Assembly (NCBI GenBank): GCA_009921265.1
Contig: RFYV01000024.1
Span: 1 to 40,739 of the forward strand
DNA from: Betaproteobacteria bacterium
GTDB taxonomy: Bacteria > Pseudomonadota > Gammaproteobacteria > Burkholderiales > Burkholderiaceae_C
Direction of reading: 5' to 3'
Length of the DNA: 40,739 nucleotides
The position numbers were made by a program, and so were the translations under genes. This document shows, piece by piece, positions 26,014-34,084 of the stretch; positions within the stretch are counted from its first letter, which is position 1; the number at the start of each line of letters is the position of its first letter. Under the pieces are notes generated by a model. The model made no database searches. It had not been told where the DNA came from and saw nothing but the letters and a program-made list of their open reading frames with translations.

Positions 26014-26041
26014 AGCCACAGTGAAGGCTGTGGCTTTTTTA
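26014..26041 (+). terminator. Rho-independent terminator of the formate dehydrogenase operon
   Basis: Perfect eight-base stem AGCCACAG (26014-26021) and CTGTGGCT (26028-26035), six-base loop, followed by six to seven T. It sits 20 bases after the last gene of the operon and before the convergent MFS gene. Confidence 0.92.
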
Positions 26042-26069
26042 TTGGCTGCGATGTTTATACAGCTTGCAA

Positions 26070-27299
26070 TTACGATTGACGTTTAACACGCAGATACAAC
26101 CAACCTGCAATGCATAAATTTAAAACATTCCATGCAATGCCATTGATGAATGCAGCGTGGTACGAGCCTGTTAAATCAAATACTTTGCCCGATAACCATC
26201 CACCTAAGGCCATGCCCAGCAATGTGGCCATGATGACTGCGCCTACGCGTGCGCCTGCTTCTTGAGGTGGAAAGTATTCGCGAACGATGATGGCGTATGA
26301 AGGAACGATGCCGCCTTGAAAAAATCCAAACATAGCCGAGATAATGTACAAAGAAACCAATCCATCAAAAGGTAAAAACAACAACAATGCAGTGCCTTGC
26401 AAAGCAGAGCCCAATAATAAAGTTCGTATGCCACCAATGCGATCACAAATTATTCCTGAAATCAAACGACTCACAATGCCGCAAGCGAGCATGAGTGAGA
26501 GCATTTCTGCGCCACGTGCCGCACCAAAACCCAAATCGGAGCAGTAAGCAACGATATGCACCTGTGGCATGGACATCGCTACGCAACATGAAACTGCTGC
26601 CACGCATAACAACAATTGCGCTTGCATTAGACTTAAACCAAACGAACGGTTGCTATTAATTGCTGTAGGTGACGAACCGTTGGTGTTCATCGTTACCAAG
26701 GGCGGGCGTTGACGCATTCGCAAAGCTAACAAAGCCATACCGATACCGCAAACCAATCCCATATAAATATAAGTTTGTCGCCAACCAATGGTCTCAATAC
26801 CCCACTGTGCAACGGGTGGCCAAAACGTTCCTGCAATGTAATTGCCACTGGCACAAATAGCAACCGCAATACCACGACGCTTGTTCCACCACAAAGATGT
26901 ATCTGCCATGAGTGGTGCAAACGTTGACGAACTTCCGAATAATCCCAGTAACAATCCGTGAGCCAATGCAAATGTCCAAATACTGCCCGACAGACCTGCC
27001 CAAATAAAACCACTTGTGACTGCAATCGATCCAATCAACAACACACGTGTGATGCCATATCGATCGGCCCATTTACCGGTCCACAATCCACCGATACCCA
27101 AACAAACCATCATGAATGTGTATGGCAATGACGCATCAGCTCGGTTGACTCCAAATTCTTTTTGTACTTCGGGCAAAACAACAGAAACTACATACATACT
27201 GCTATTGCCCAGTGCGACAAGACCTAATGTGGTGAGCAGTCGCCACGCCGCATAAGGCGAATCAATCAGACTGGGATCCGCAGCAGTTGTTGAACTCAT
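26070..27299 (-). CDS. Major facilitator superfamily transporter
   Basis: A 409-residue protein with twelve hydrophobic segments. The MFS loop 2-3 signature appears as GKWADRYGITRVLLIG (about 75-90) and a related GIICDRIGGIRTLLLG follows in the second half. The pattern, with a long first half and WWNKRRGIAVAI after helix 4, resembles the monocarboxylate/oxalate-formate antiporter type, but the substrate cannot be told. An oxalate/formate exchanger would suit the neighbouring formate dehydrogenase; this is only a suggestion. Its ATG overlaps the stop of the ABC exporter gene (ATGA), so the two are co-translated. The gene ends about 30 bases from the formate dehydrogenase terminator. Confidence 0.85.
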   Translation of the reverse strand: MSSTTAADPSLIDSPYAAWRLLTTLGLVALGNSSMYVVSVVLPEVQKEFGVNRADASLPYTFMMVCLGIGGLWTGKWADRYGITRVLLIGSIAVTSGFIWAGLSGSIWTFALAHGLLLGLFGSSSTFAPLMADTSLWWNKRRGIAVAICASGNYIAGTFWPPVAQWGIETIGWRQTYIYMGLVCGIGMALLALRMRQRPPLVTMNTNGSSPTAINSNRSFGLSLMQAQLLLCVAAVSCCVAMSMPQVHIVAYCSDLGFGAARGAEMLSLMLACGIVSRLISGIICDRIGGIRTLLLGSALQGTALLLFLPFDGLVSLYIISAMFGFFQGGIVPSYAIIVREYFPPQEAGARVGAVIMATLLGMALGGWLSGKVFDLTGSYHAAFINGIAWNVLNLCIAGWLYLRVKRQS

Positions 27300-29083
27300 G
27301 GTGAAGAACTTTCGTGAGCGCCAAATTGAAGAGCCGCAAGACTCGCATACAAACCACCTTGTGCAAGTAACTGATTGTGTGTGCCTTGCTCAATCAATTG
27401 CCCGTGATCCATTACCCAAATGACATCGGCTTTTTGCACGGTTGCTAAGCGATGCGCAATCACCAGCGTAGTCCTGTCTTTCATGGCAGTTTCTAATGCT
27501 GCTTGCACCATGCCTTCGCTGTGAGCGTCTAATGCGCTGGTGGCTTCATCGAGTAACAATAAGGGCGGATTTTTGAGAATTGCGCGCGCAATGGATATGC
27601 GTTGACGTTGTCCGCCTGATAAGCGAACACCGCGTTCACCTAAAAATGTATCGTAGCCTTGTGGCAACGCTGTGATGAATTCATCTGCAAATGCTGCGAT
27701 TGCAGCGGCCTTGACTTGATCGTTGCTGGCATCAGGCAAGCCATAGCGAATGTTGTCCATGGCGGTACCAGAAAAAATAACCGCGTCTTGTGGAACCAAT
27801 CCAATTTGCTGACGCAAGTCATGCAGTCCGAGGGTGTCAATCGCGTGATCGTTCAAAACAATGCGACCCGATTGAGGATCGTGAAAGCGTAAGAGCAATG
27901 CAAACAATGTTGTTTTCCCTGCGCCACTGGGCCCAACGACTGCAACGGTTTGCCCCGCATAAATCGTTGCAGTTAAAGCGTGAATCGCAGGCGTATCGGG
28001 GCGTGAGGGATAACGAAATTCAACATCTTTTAATTGTAAGGTTGAGCCTTGAGTGGGCGCTGTAATATCAACAGGATGCAAAGGATCTTGTACATCGGAT
28101 TTGGAATGCAACAACTCCATCAATCGCTCTGTGGCACCTGCAGCACGTAACAAATCGCCATAAACTTCGCCGAGCACTGCAAATGCACTGGCCAACAAAA
28201 TCACATACACAACGGTTTGTCCCAATTGGCCTGCAGAGGTGTTGCCTTCTTGAACGGATAAAGTCCCTTGATAAAGCCCCCACAACAAGGCCGCACTACT
28301 GGCCATGATGATGAAGCCCACTAAGACGGAACGAGCTCGTGTGCGACGCAAGGCGGTGTTAACAGCTTGCTTGGTTGCATCGATAAAGCGAAGCGCTTCT
28401 TTTTTTTGCGCATTGTAACTTTGTACAACAGGAATGGCATTGAGCACCTCTGCTGCAATCGCACTTGCATCGGCTACACGGTCTTGACTGGCTCGGGACA
28501 AGCGACGCACGCGTCGACCTAATTTAACGCTTGGAAAAACAATCAAGATTAAAACTGCAATGACTTGAAGCATGAGCAAAGGATTGGTCCACACCAACAT
28601 CAACAACGCACCAACGCCCATCACCAAGTTGCGCAATCCCATGGACAGCGAAGAACCAACGACTGTTTGCACAAGCGTGGTGTCGCTACTGAGTCGAGAC
28701 AAAACCTCACCCGTTTGCGTGGTTTCAAAAAAAGAAGGGCTTTGCTCCAATACATGACTGTAAACCGCATTGCGAATATCAGCGGTGACGCGTTCTCCCA
28801 ACATACTCACCATATAAAAACGCATCGCAGAAAAAACGGCCAGTGCAACTGCAACACCAAACAATTGAACGAAGTGATAGGCCAATTGAGAGCGTTGATC
28901 GGCGTGCATCAAACCTTGATCGATGAGTTCACGCAAGGCCCATGGAAACAAGAGGGTTGCCCCTGCAGCAAGTAATAAAAAAACACTCGCCAAAAAAACT
29001 TGAAGTCGATAGGGCTGTACAAAAGGTAACAATCCACTGAGAGATTGAGGGGTGCCGGGAGCAGGGTTTTTATTTGCGGACAT
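27296..29083 (-). CDS. ABC exporter, fused membrane and ATPase domains (MsbA/LmrA-like)
   Basis: A 595-residue half-transporter. Six membrane helices occupy about 25-310. The ATPase domain follows, with Walker A GPSGAGKTT (384-392), Q-loop near 432, signature LSGGQ (488-492), Walker B LLLLDEAT (508-515) and the switch histidine in IAHRLATV. It would act as a homodimer exporting a lipid, drug or similar hydrophobic compound. No specific marker for MsbA was seen, so the substrate is open. It is the first gene of a two-gene unit with the MFS transporter. No Shine-Dalgarno sequence is apparent before the ATG. Confidence 0.88.
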   Translation of the reverse strand: MSANKNPAPGTPQSLSGLLPFVQPYRLQVFLASVFLLLAAGATLLFPWALRELIDQGLMHADQRSQLAYHFVQLFGVAVALAVFSAMRFYMVSMLGERVTADIRNAVYSHVLEQSPSFFETTQTGEVLSRLSSDTTLVQTVVGSSLSMGLRNLVMGVGALLMLVWTNPLLMLQVIAVLILIVFPSVKLGRRVRRLSRASQDRVADASAIAAEVLNAIPVVQSYNAQKKEALRFIDATKQAVNTALRRTRARSVLVGFIIMASSAALLWGLYQGTLSVQEGNTSAGQLGQTVVYVILLASAFAVLGEVYGDLLRAAGATERLMELLHSKSDVQDPLHPVDITAPTQGSTLQLKDVEFRYPSRPDTPAIHALTATIYAGQTVAVVGPSGAGKTTLFALLLRFHDPQSGRIVLNDHAIDTLGLHDLRQQIGLVPQDAVIFSGTAMDNIRYGLPDASNDQVKAAAIAAFADEFITALPQGYDTFLGERGVRLSGGQRQRISIARAILKNPPLLLLDEATSALDAHSEGMVQAALETAMKDRTTLVIAHRLATVQKADVIWVMDHGQLIEQGTHNQLLAQGGLYASLAALQFGAHESSSP

Positions 29084-29124
29084 GAATCGATAAAAAGTAG
29101 GTCAAAAAAGATGGAATAAGCGTG

Positions 29125-29166
29125 CAGACTTCAGGGAAATGCCGTGTTGCTTTTCCCCTGAGTCTG
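29125..29166. repeat. Long imperfect inverted repeat upstream of the Bug gene
   Basis: CAGACT (29125-29130) pairs with AGTCTG (29161-29166). After a one-base bulge CAGGG pairs with CCCTG, and after another, AAA pairs with TTT, giving 14 pairs around a loop of about 12 bases. It lies between divergent genes, 44 bases before the Bug start codon, so it cannot terminate either neighbour. It may be a leader hairpin or an operator. Confidence 0.6.
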
Positions 29167-29209
29167 ATAGGATGCTTGTGAATAAATGATGCGTTTTACA
29201 GGAGACATT

Positions 29210-30190
29210 ATGAGACTTCAACAAAAGATATTATTAATCAGCTTGGGCCTTTTGTTGGCCATGTTAGCCCCTTGGGCTGTACAGGCACAAGGCTATCCCA
29301 ATAAACCGATTCGTTTGATTTGTCCTTTCCCGCCGGCTGGAGCGGTGGATATTGCTTCTCGCGCCATCGCACAAGAACTGAGCAAAACTATTGGTCAAAC
29401 GGTAACGGTTGAAAATAAACCAGGTGCTGGTGGCAATATCGGTGGCGCAGAGGCGGCGCGTTCTGCTCCTGACGGTTACACCATTTTTATGACCACCAGT
29501 GGTATTCAGGCGATCAATCCTGCCTTGTATGCCAAGATGCCTTTTGATCCCAATAAAGATTTAACTGCTGTTACAGCATTGGTATCGCTTAACAATGTAT
29601 TGGTGTTGCATCCTTCAGTCAAAGCCAATTCAGTTGCCGAATATATTGCTTTGGCCAAGGCCAAGGGCAGCGAAATGAATTACGCGTCCAGCGGCAGTGG
29701 CACAAGCATTCACATGTCGGGTGAAATGTTTAAACATCTCACCAAAACAGATATCACACATATTCCATACAAAGGCAGTGCACCTGCAATGACCGATTTA
29801 CTTGGGGGTCAAGTGATGGCGATGTTTGACAATATTCCTTCTGCTTTGCCGCATATCAAATCGGGGAAATTGCGCGCCTTGGCCACCACGGGTGCCAAGC
29901 GCGACCCAAGCCTGCCCGATTTACCAACCCTTGCTGAAGGCGGCGTTACAGGTTACGAGTCGGGTGTGTGGTTTGGATTGGCCGTGCCTGCAGGCACGCC
30001 CAAAGAAATCGTCAACAAATTGAATGCTGAGAGCATCAAGGCCACCAAGTCGCCCGAGTTCATCAAGCGCATGACCGAATTGGGCTATGTGATCATGGGT
30101 ACTTCATCTGAGGTGATGAATGATATGAGCCGTGCTGAAGTGGCGCGTTGGGGCCCAATCGTAAAAGCCTCGGGCGCGAAGGCCGATTAA
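29210..30190 (+). CDS. Bug family (TctC-type) periplasmic solute-binding protein
   Basis: A 326-residue protein with a signal peptide (LLLAMLAPWAVQAQ) and the family pattern YPNKPIRLICPFPPAGAVD, then VENKPGAGGNIGG and FMTTSGIQAINPALY. Bug proteins bind carboxylates such as tricarboxylates, dicarboxylates or aromatic acids in the periplasm. No TctA or TctB membrane gene is nearby, so it is an orphan, as is common in Burkholderiales, where many copies share few permeases. AGGAG ends six bases before the ATG at 29210, which decides the start over the ATG at 29186. A long inverted repeat lies 44 bases upstream and a weak terminator-like hairpin follows the stop. Confidence 0.92.
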   Translation: MRLQQKILLISLGLLLAMLAPWAVQAQGYPNKPIRLICPFPPAGAVDIASRAIAQELSKTIGQTVTVENKPGAGGNIGGAEAARSAPDGYTIFMTTSGIQAINPALYAKMPFDPNKDLTAVTALVSLNNVLVLHPSVKANSVAEYIALAKAKGSEMNYASSGSGTSIHMSGEMFKHLTKTDITHIPYKGSAPAMTDLLGGQVMAMFDNIPSALPHIKSGKLRALATTGAKRDPSLPDLPTLAEGGVTGYESGVWFGLAVPAGTPKEIVNKLNAESIKATKSPEFIKRMTELGYVIMGTSSEVMNDMSRAEVARWGPIVKASGAKAD

Positions 30191-30204
30191 CCAGGCGCTA
30201 AGAT

Positions 30205-30233
30205 GGCAACTGCATGCTTACAGTTGTCCTTTA
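30205..30233 (+). terminator. Possible weak terminator after the Bug gene
   Basis: GGCAACTG (30205-30212) and CAGTTGTC (30221-30228) form an eight-pair stem with one G-U pair and an eight-base loop, followed by CTTTATTGTTTA. The T-run is short, so the call is uncertain. Confidence 0.45.
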
Positions 30234-30243
30234 TTGTTTAGTC

Positions 30244-30441
30244 TCACAGCCAACACCACCAACCGGTGCAGTGGCCTGTGGTGATTTGGATCACTCCATC
30301 AATGGCCATGCCCAACAAAAGCAATGGCAAACCCAAATACAAAAGACCCCACAAAAAAGCCATGCCAGTGAGATGGGGTTCTTCAATGCGGTGGCCCATC
30401 ACGGTTTGAGTGTTTTGAATAGGCCACCATTTATTCAACAT
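30244..30441 (-). CDS. Small membrane protein of unknown function
   Basis: A 65-residue protein with a polar N-terminus (LNKWWPIQNTQTVMGHRIEE), one clear transmembrane helix (GMAFLWGLLYLGLPLLLLGMAI), and a C-terminal end DGVIQITTGHCTGWWCWL with two cysteines and several tryptophans. CAGGAGA lies seven bases before the ATG on the minus strand, a better ribosome binding site than most genes here have, which makes it a real gene. It is divergent from the FemAB-like gene, with only 31 bases between the two starts, so the promoters must overlap or face each other. I do not recognise a family. Confidence 0.7.
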   Translation of the reverse strand: MLNKWWPIQNTQTVMGHRIEEPHLTGMAFLWGLLYLGLPLLLLGMAIDGVIQITTGHCTGWWCWL

Positions 30442-30472
30442 GAAAGTCTCCTGCTAAGTACGCCATTCTAAG

Positions 30473-31396
30473 ATGATGAAAGTAATTTGGGAACAAATGG
30501 ATCAACATGCATGGGATGCGGTGCATGAACAACAGGCCGCACCCTTGCAACAAGACTGGGCTTATGGCTCATGTATGAAGGCCTTGGGCGTGGGGGTTTT
30601 GCGCAGTGTGGTGGATCAAGATGGTACACCTGTGGCCTATGCACAATGGATTTATAGAAAAATAGCGGGCCTTGCAACCATTAGTTTATGTTCACGCGGG
30701 CCGATGTGGGTGCAGCCCTTGACTGCGCAAGAAAAAAATCAAGTGTATGCATTGCTTAGACAATCATTACCTGTTAACAAACCACGTTGGGCTTTGTTCA
30801 CGCCCGAAGAAACAGACACCACACAATTAGGCTTATCTGCATGGCGACGCGTGATGACGGGATATGCAACAGTGATGATTGATTTAACGCAATCGACGGA
30901 TGATTTGCGAGCAGCGCTCGATAGCAAATGGCGCAATCGTTTGGCGGCAGCAGAATCTTCTGAACTCAAAGTACAGCGCATGGGTGTTTTAACGGCGCAA
31001 TACCGCTGGTTGTTAGAAATGGAAATTGCACAACGCACTGCGCGTGGTTTTCAAGGTTTACCGATTCCGTTTATTGATGCTTATATATTGGCTAGAAAAC
31101 AAGCCAATCAAACGGTTTTAAATTTGCGTGCCGATGTAGGGCGTGATCGAGTCGCTGCGATGATGTTTTTAATTCATGGACAAGCGGCTACCTATCAAGT
31201 TGGGTGGTCTAATGATCAGGGACGAGATTTGAATGCGCATAACTTATTGTTGTGGCATGCCATACTTGCGCTCAAAGAGCGAGGTGTTCGATTTTTTGAT
31301 TTGGGCGGCATCAACACGCAACGCAGTGCAGGCATTGCGAGATTCAAAATTGGTACAGGCGGGCAAGTGAGTATTTTGGCAGGAACTTATTTATGA
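30473..31396 (+). CDS. FemAB-like aminoacyl/acyltransferase (GNAT fold)
   Basis: A 307-residue protein of the FemAB / lipid II:glycine glycyltransferase-like group, built from two GNAT-type folds. Supporting segments are an N-terminal QQDWAYGSCMKALG, the central SKWRNRLAAAESS and a C-terminal FFDLGGINTQRSAGIARFKIGTGG, which is a typical FemAB ending. Gram-positive members add amino acids to peptidoglycan; in proteobacteria the substrate is usually unknown. The stop overlaps the ccmA start by four bases, so it is translationally coupled to the cytochrome c maturation operon. A second ATG follows immediately at 30476. The nearby divergent small membrane protein shares its promoter region. Confidence 0.8.
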   Translation: MMKVIWEQMDQHAWDAVHEQQAAPLQQDWAYGSCMKALGVGVLRSVVDQDGTPVAYAQWIYRKIAGLATISLCSRGPMWVQPLTAQEKNQVYALLRQSLPVNKPRWALFTPEETDTTQLGLSAWRRVMTGYATVMIDLTQSTDDLRAALDSKWRNRLAAAESSELKVQRMGVLTAQYRWLLEMEIAQRTARGFQGLPIPFIDAYILARKQANQTVLNLRADVGRDRVAAMMFLIHGQAATYQVGWSNDQGRDLNAHNLLLWHAILALKERGVRFFDLGGINTQRSAGIARFKIGTGGQVSILAGTYL

Positions 31397-32022
31397 CGCA
31401 AGACTTGCAGCTGCAAGTGCAAAGCATCTCTTGCGAGCGCGGCGGGCGTTGGTTATTTGAAGATGTCAGCTTTACAGTGCAAGCAGGCCAAGCCTTGTAT
31501 GTGCAGGGCAATAATGGCTCGGGCAAAACAACCATGCTTCGCATGTTGTGTGGATTAACGCCTTGTATCAAAGGTGATATCGAGTGGCGCGGTCAATCTA
31601 TCTCAAAAAATAAAAATCTTTTAAATGTGGATCTGTTGTATTGGGGACATTCACTCGCATTCAAGGATGAATTAACACCGCTTGAAAATTTACAAATGGA
31701 TATGGCCGTTACCGGAAGTGAAGTTGAATCAGCGCAAGTTCAATTGGCTTTGAATCATCAGGGTTTGATCAACAAACATCATTTAGCCATGAAATTTTTA
31801 TCGCAAGGACAAAAGAGACGCGTGGCGCTGGCGCGTTTGCAATTGTCACGGACCCGTCTGTGGATTTTGGATGAGCCTTTTGTGGCATTGGATCAGCATT
31901 CAATCGATAGTCTGCGAAGTTTGTTTGCAGCGCATCTTGCAAAAGGTGGGTTGCTTATCTTTACTAGTCATCAGCCCATTGAGTTGGATGTCGAACTCAA
32001 ACACTTCAGGTTCGGTCTATGA
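31393..32022 (+). CDS. ccmA: Heme exporter ATP-binding protein CcmA
   Basis: ATPase of the CcmAB complex, 209 residues, which with CcmC and CcmD drives release of heme-loaded CcmE in the cytochrome c maturation system I. Walker A is GNNGSGKTT (39-47), the signature is LSQGQKRR, and Walker B is LWILDEPFVALD. The signature has Q where many ABC proteins have G, as is usual in CcmA. The start overlaps the FemAB-like gene and the end overlaps ccmB by four bases. It acts on the cytoplasmic face of the inner membrane. Confidence 0.93.
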   Translation: MTQDLQLQVQSISCERGGRWLFEDVSFTVQAGQALYVQGNNGSGKTTMLRMLCGLTPCIKGDIEWRGQSISKNKNLLNVDLLYWGHSLAFKDELTPLENLQMDMAVTGSEVESAQVQLALNHQGLINKHHLAMKFLSQGQKRRVALARLQLSRTRLWILDEPFVALDQHSIDSLRSLFAAHLAKGGLLIFTSHQPIELDVELKHFRFGL

Positions 32023-32684
32023 AAGCATTTGTAGCCATTGTGATGCGCGATCTGCGATTGGCGATGCGCAACAAAACCGAAGTTTTAACGGGTTTGATTT
32101 TTTTTGTCGTGGTCGCTTCATTGTTTCCACTGGCGATTGGGCCTGAGCCACAAACTTTAAGGCTTATTGGCCCAGGCATATTGTGGGTAGGGGCTTTGTT
32201 ATCAAGCATGCTTTCGCTCACTAGAATATTCGATTCTGATTACCGCGATGGCACACTTGAGCAAATGGTTTTGTCTCCACAACCCTTGTGGTTATTGGTG
32301 AGTGCAAAAATAGTAGCTCATTGGTTGCTTTCAGGTTTGCCCTTGGTTATTTTGTCGCCTGTTTTAGGTTTGCAATTTGACTTGTCCTCACAAGCTGTGG
32401 GTATTTTGACCCTCACTTTGTTGTTGGGTACACCCGTGTTATCAAGCTTGGGCGCTATTGGTGCAGCTCTCACATTAGGCGTGCGTGGTGGCGGAGTTTT
32501 GATTGCACTTTTGGTGTTACCCTTGTTTGTTCCTGTTTTGATTTTTGGTGCAGGTGCTGTCGAGGCTTTAGAAAGTGGATTGGGTGCGCAAGCACACATT
32601 TCAATTTTGATGGCCTTGCTTTTACCTTCTGTTTTTTTTAGCCCATGGGCTTCAAGTGTGGCTTTGAAAATTGCTTTGGAATAA
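32019..32684 (+). CDS. ccmB: Heme exporter membrane protein CcmB
   Basis: Integral membrane partner of CcmA, 221 residues with six hydrophobic segments. The N-terminal IVMRDLRLAMRNKTEVL and FFVVVASLFPLAIGPEP segments, then WVGALLSSMLSLTRIFDSDY, are typical for CcmB. It overlaps ccmA by four bases, and ccmC starts seven bases after it. The protein probably does not itself carry heme; the CcmAB ATPase is needed to free holo-CcmE from the CcmCDE complex. Confidence 0.93.
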   Translation: MKAFVAIVMRDLRLAMRNKTEVLTGLIFFVVVASLFPLAIGPEPQTLRLIGPGILWVGALLSSMLSLTRIFDSDYRDGTLEQMVLSPQPLWLLVSAKIVAHWLLSGLPLVILSPVLGLQFDLSSQAVGILTLTLLLGTPVLSSLGAIGAALTLGVRGGGVLIALLVLPLFVPVLIFGAGAVEALESGLGAQAHISILMALLLPSVFFSPWASSVALKIALE

Positions 32685-32691
32685 TTCAACA

Positions 32692-33444
32692 ATGAATCAA
32701 GGATGGTTTTATTATGCGGCGCCCCAAACCTTTTATGGTTTGGCTGGCAAGCTTTGGCCATGGTTTGCGTTGCTTGCAAGTCTATTGGCAATAGCTGGTT
32801 TTTGGATTGGCTTTATGGTGGCGCCAACTGATGCACAACAGGGCGAAGCGTATCGCATCATTTTTTTGCATGTGCCTGTGTCATGGATGTCTATGATTAT
32901 TTATTTGGCTATGGCATTTTGGAGCGTCCTAGGGCTTACCTTGAACACCCGACTGTCTGCCATGATGACGCGCGCATTGGCACCCACGGGTGCAATGTTT
33001 GCATTCTTGTCGTTGTGGACCGGAGCTTTATGGGGCAAGCCCATGTGGGGCGCTTGGTGGGTTTGGGATGCACGTCTTACATCCGAGCTGATTTTATTTT
33101 TTTTATATTTGGGTTATATCGCACTCACATCAGCCATAGATGACACGCGTCGCGCCGACCGTGCGGGTGCATTAATTGCAATAGTTGGGGTAATCAATGT
33201 TCCTATCATTTATTTTTCTGTTAAGTGGTGGAACACATTGCATCAAGGCGCTTCTGTGTCGCTCACGCGAGCACCTAGTATGGCGCAGTTGATGTTATGG
33301 GGCATGTTACTCATGGCATTGGCTTTTTGGCTCTATACATTTGCATTGGTTTTCTATCGTGTCAGAACCATTATTTTGGAGCGCGAGAGACATACTGATT
33401 GGGTCAACGCATTGCCTGAAGCAAAAGGGAGTACAAATTCATGA
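32692..33444 (+). CDS. ccmC: Heme lyase / exporter protein CcmC
   Basis: Membrane protein of 250 residues that attaches heme to CcmE. The tryptophan-rich heme-handling WWD motif is present as WGAWWVWDARLTS. A histidine in FLHVPVSWMS before it and one in NTLHQGASVS after it are the expected axial ligands. There are six membrane segments. The ATG at 32692 is chosen because the frame upstream reaches only a TTG inside ccmB. The C-terminal 20 residues are charged, and the stop overlaps ccmD by four bases. Confidence 0.95.
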   Translation: MNQGWFYYAAPQTFYGLAGKLWPWFALLASLLAIAGFWIGFMVAPTDAQQGEAYRIIFLHVPVSWMSMIIYLAMAFWSVLGLTLNTRLSAMMTRALAPTGAMFAFLSLWTGALWGKPMWGAWWVWDARLTSELILFFLYLGYIALTSAIDDTRRADRAGALIAIVGVINVPIIYFSVKWWNTLHQGASVSLTRAPSMAQLMLWGMLLMALAFWLYTFALVFYRVRTIILERERHTDWVNALPEAKGSTNS

Positions 33445-33623
33445 GGTGGAATGATTGGGCCGAGTTTTGGGTCATGGGCGGTTATGCTCTATATGTATGG
33501 GGCAGTGTGGGAGCAACAGTTTTATTGATGCTAATCGAAGTGTGGGTCGCCAAGCGTCAACATCTTCAAACTTTATCAATGCTTCAAAGTAATCATCCGT
33601 CATCTACCCACCAAGGATCGTAA
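33441..33623 (+). CDS. ccmD: Heme exporter small protein CcmD
   Basis: A 60-residue single-span membrane protein. The N-terminus [19 protein letters not shown] is the conserved CcmD pattern, followed by a hydrophobic helix and a polar tail (AKRQHLQTL). CcmD stabilises the CcmC-CcmE complex and is needed for release of heme-loaded CcmE. It overlaps ccmC by four bases and shares a single base with the start of ccmE. Confidence 0.9.
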   Translation: MRWNDWAEFWVMGGYALYVWGSVGATVLLMLIEVWVAKRQHLQTLSMLQSNHPSSTHQGS

Positions 33624-34075
33624 TGAATTGGACGCCACGTTACAAAAGATTGGCGCTTATTGTGGGCGCTTTGTTGGTGTTATCAGCCACAGCGGCCTTT
33701 GTGCTCAATGCTTTTCAAAGCAACTTGGTTTTTTTCTTCTCACCCACTCAAATCAAAAATGGTGAGGCACCCGTCAATCGAGTCTTTAGAATTGGTGGCT
33801 TGGTCAAAGACGGCAGTGTGGTCAGAGATGGCACCAGCATTTCGTTTGTCGTCACAGACACGCTCAATGAAGCGTCTGTGCAATACACGGGCTTGTTGCC
33901 CGATTTATTCAAAGAAGGAAAAGGCGTTGTGGCACAAGGCAAACTCAATGAAAAAGGCACCATGAACGCAACAGAAGTATTGGCCAAGCACGATGAAAAC
34001 TACATGCCACCAGAAGCACAGCATGCACTGGACAAAGCTGCAGCAGAAAAAGCTGCCAAATCGGTTAAATATTGA
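33623..34075 (+). CDS. ccmE: Cytochrome c-type biogenesis heme chaperone CcmE
   Basis: A 150-residue periplasmic heme chaperone held by one N-terminal helix (about 10-30). The covalent heme site is H123 in [11 protein letters not shown], with Y127 as the nearby ligand; this is the HxxxY form. The OB-fold body includes FFFSPTQI and [12 protein letters not shown], both family-typical. It carries heme from CcmC to the CcmF-CcmH ligation complex. A lysine/alanine-rich C-terminus follows the heme site. ccmF starts nine bases downstream. Confidence 0.95.
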   Translation: MNWTPRYKRLALIVGALLVLSATAAFVLNAFQSNLVFFFSPTQIKNGEAPVNRVFRIGGLVKDGSVVRDGTSISFVVTDTLNEASVQYTGLLPDLFKEGKGVVAQGKLNEKGTMNATEVLAKHDENYMPPEAQHALDKAAAEKAAKSVKY

Positions 34076-34084
34076 AAGCAACGC

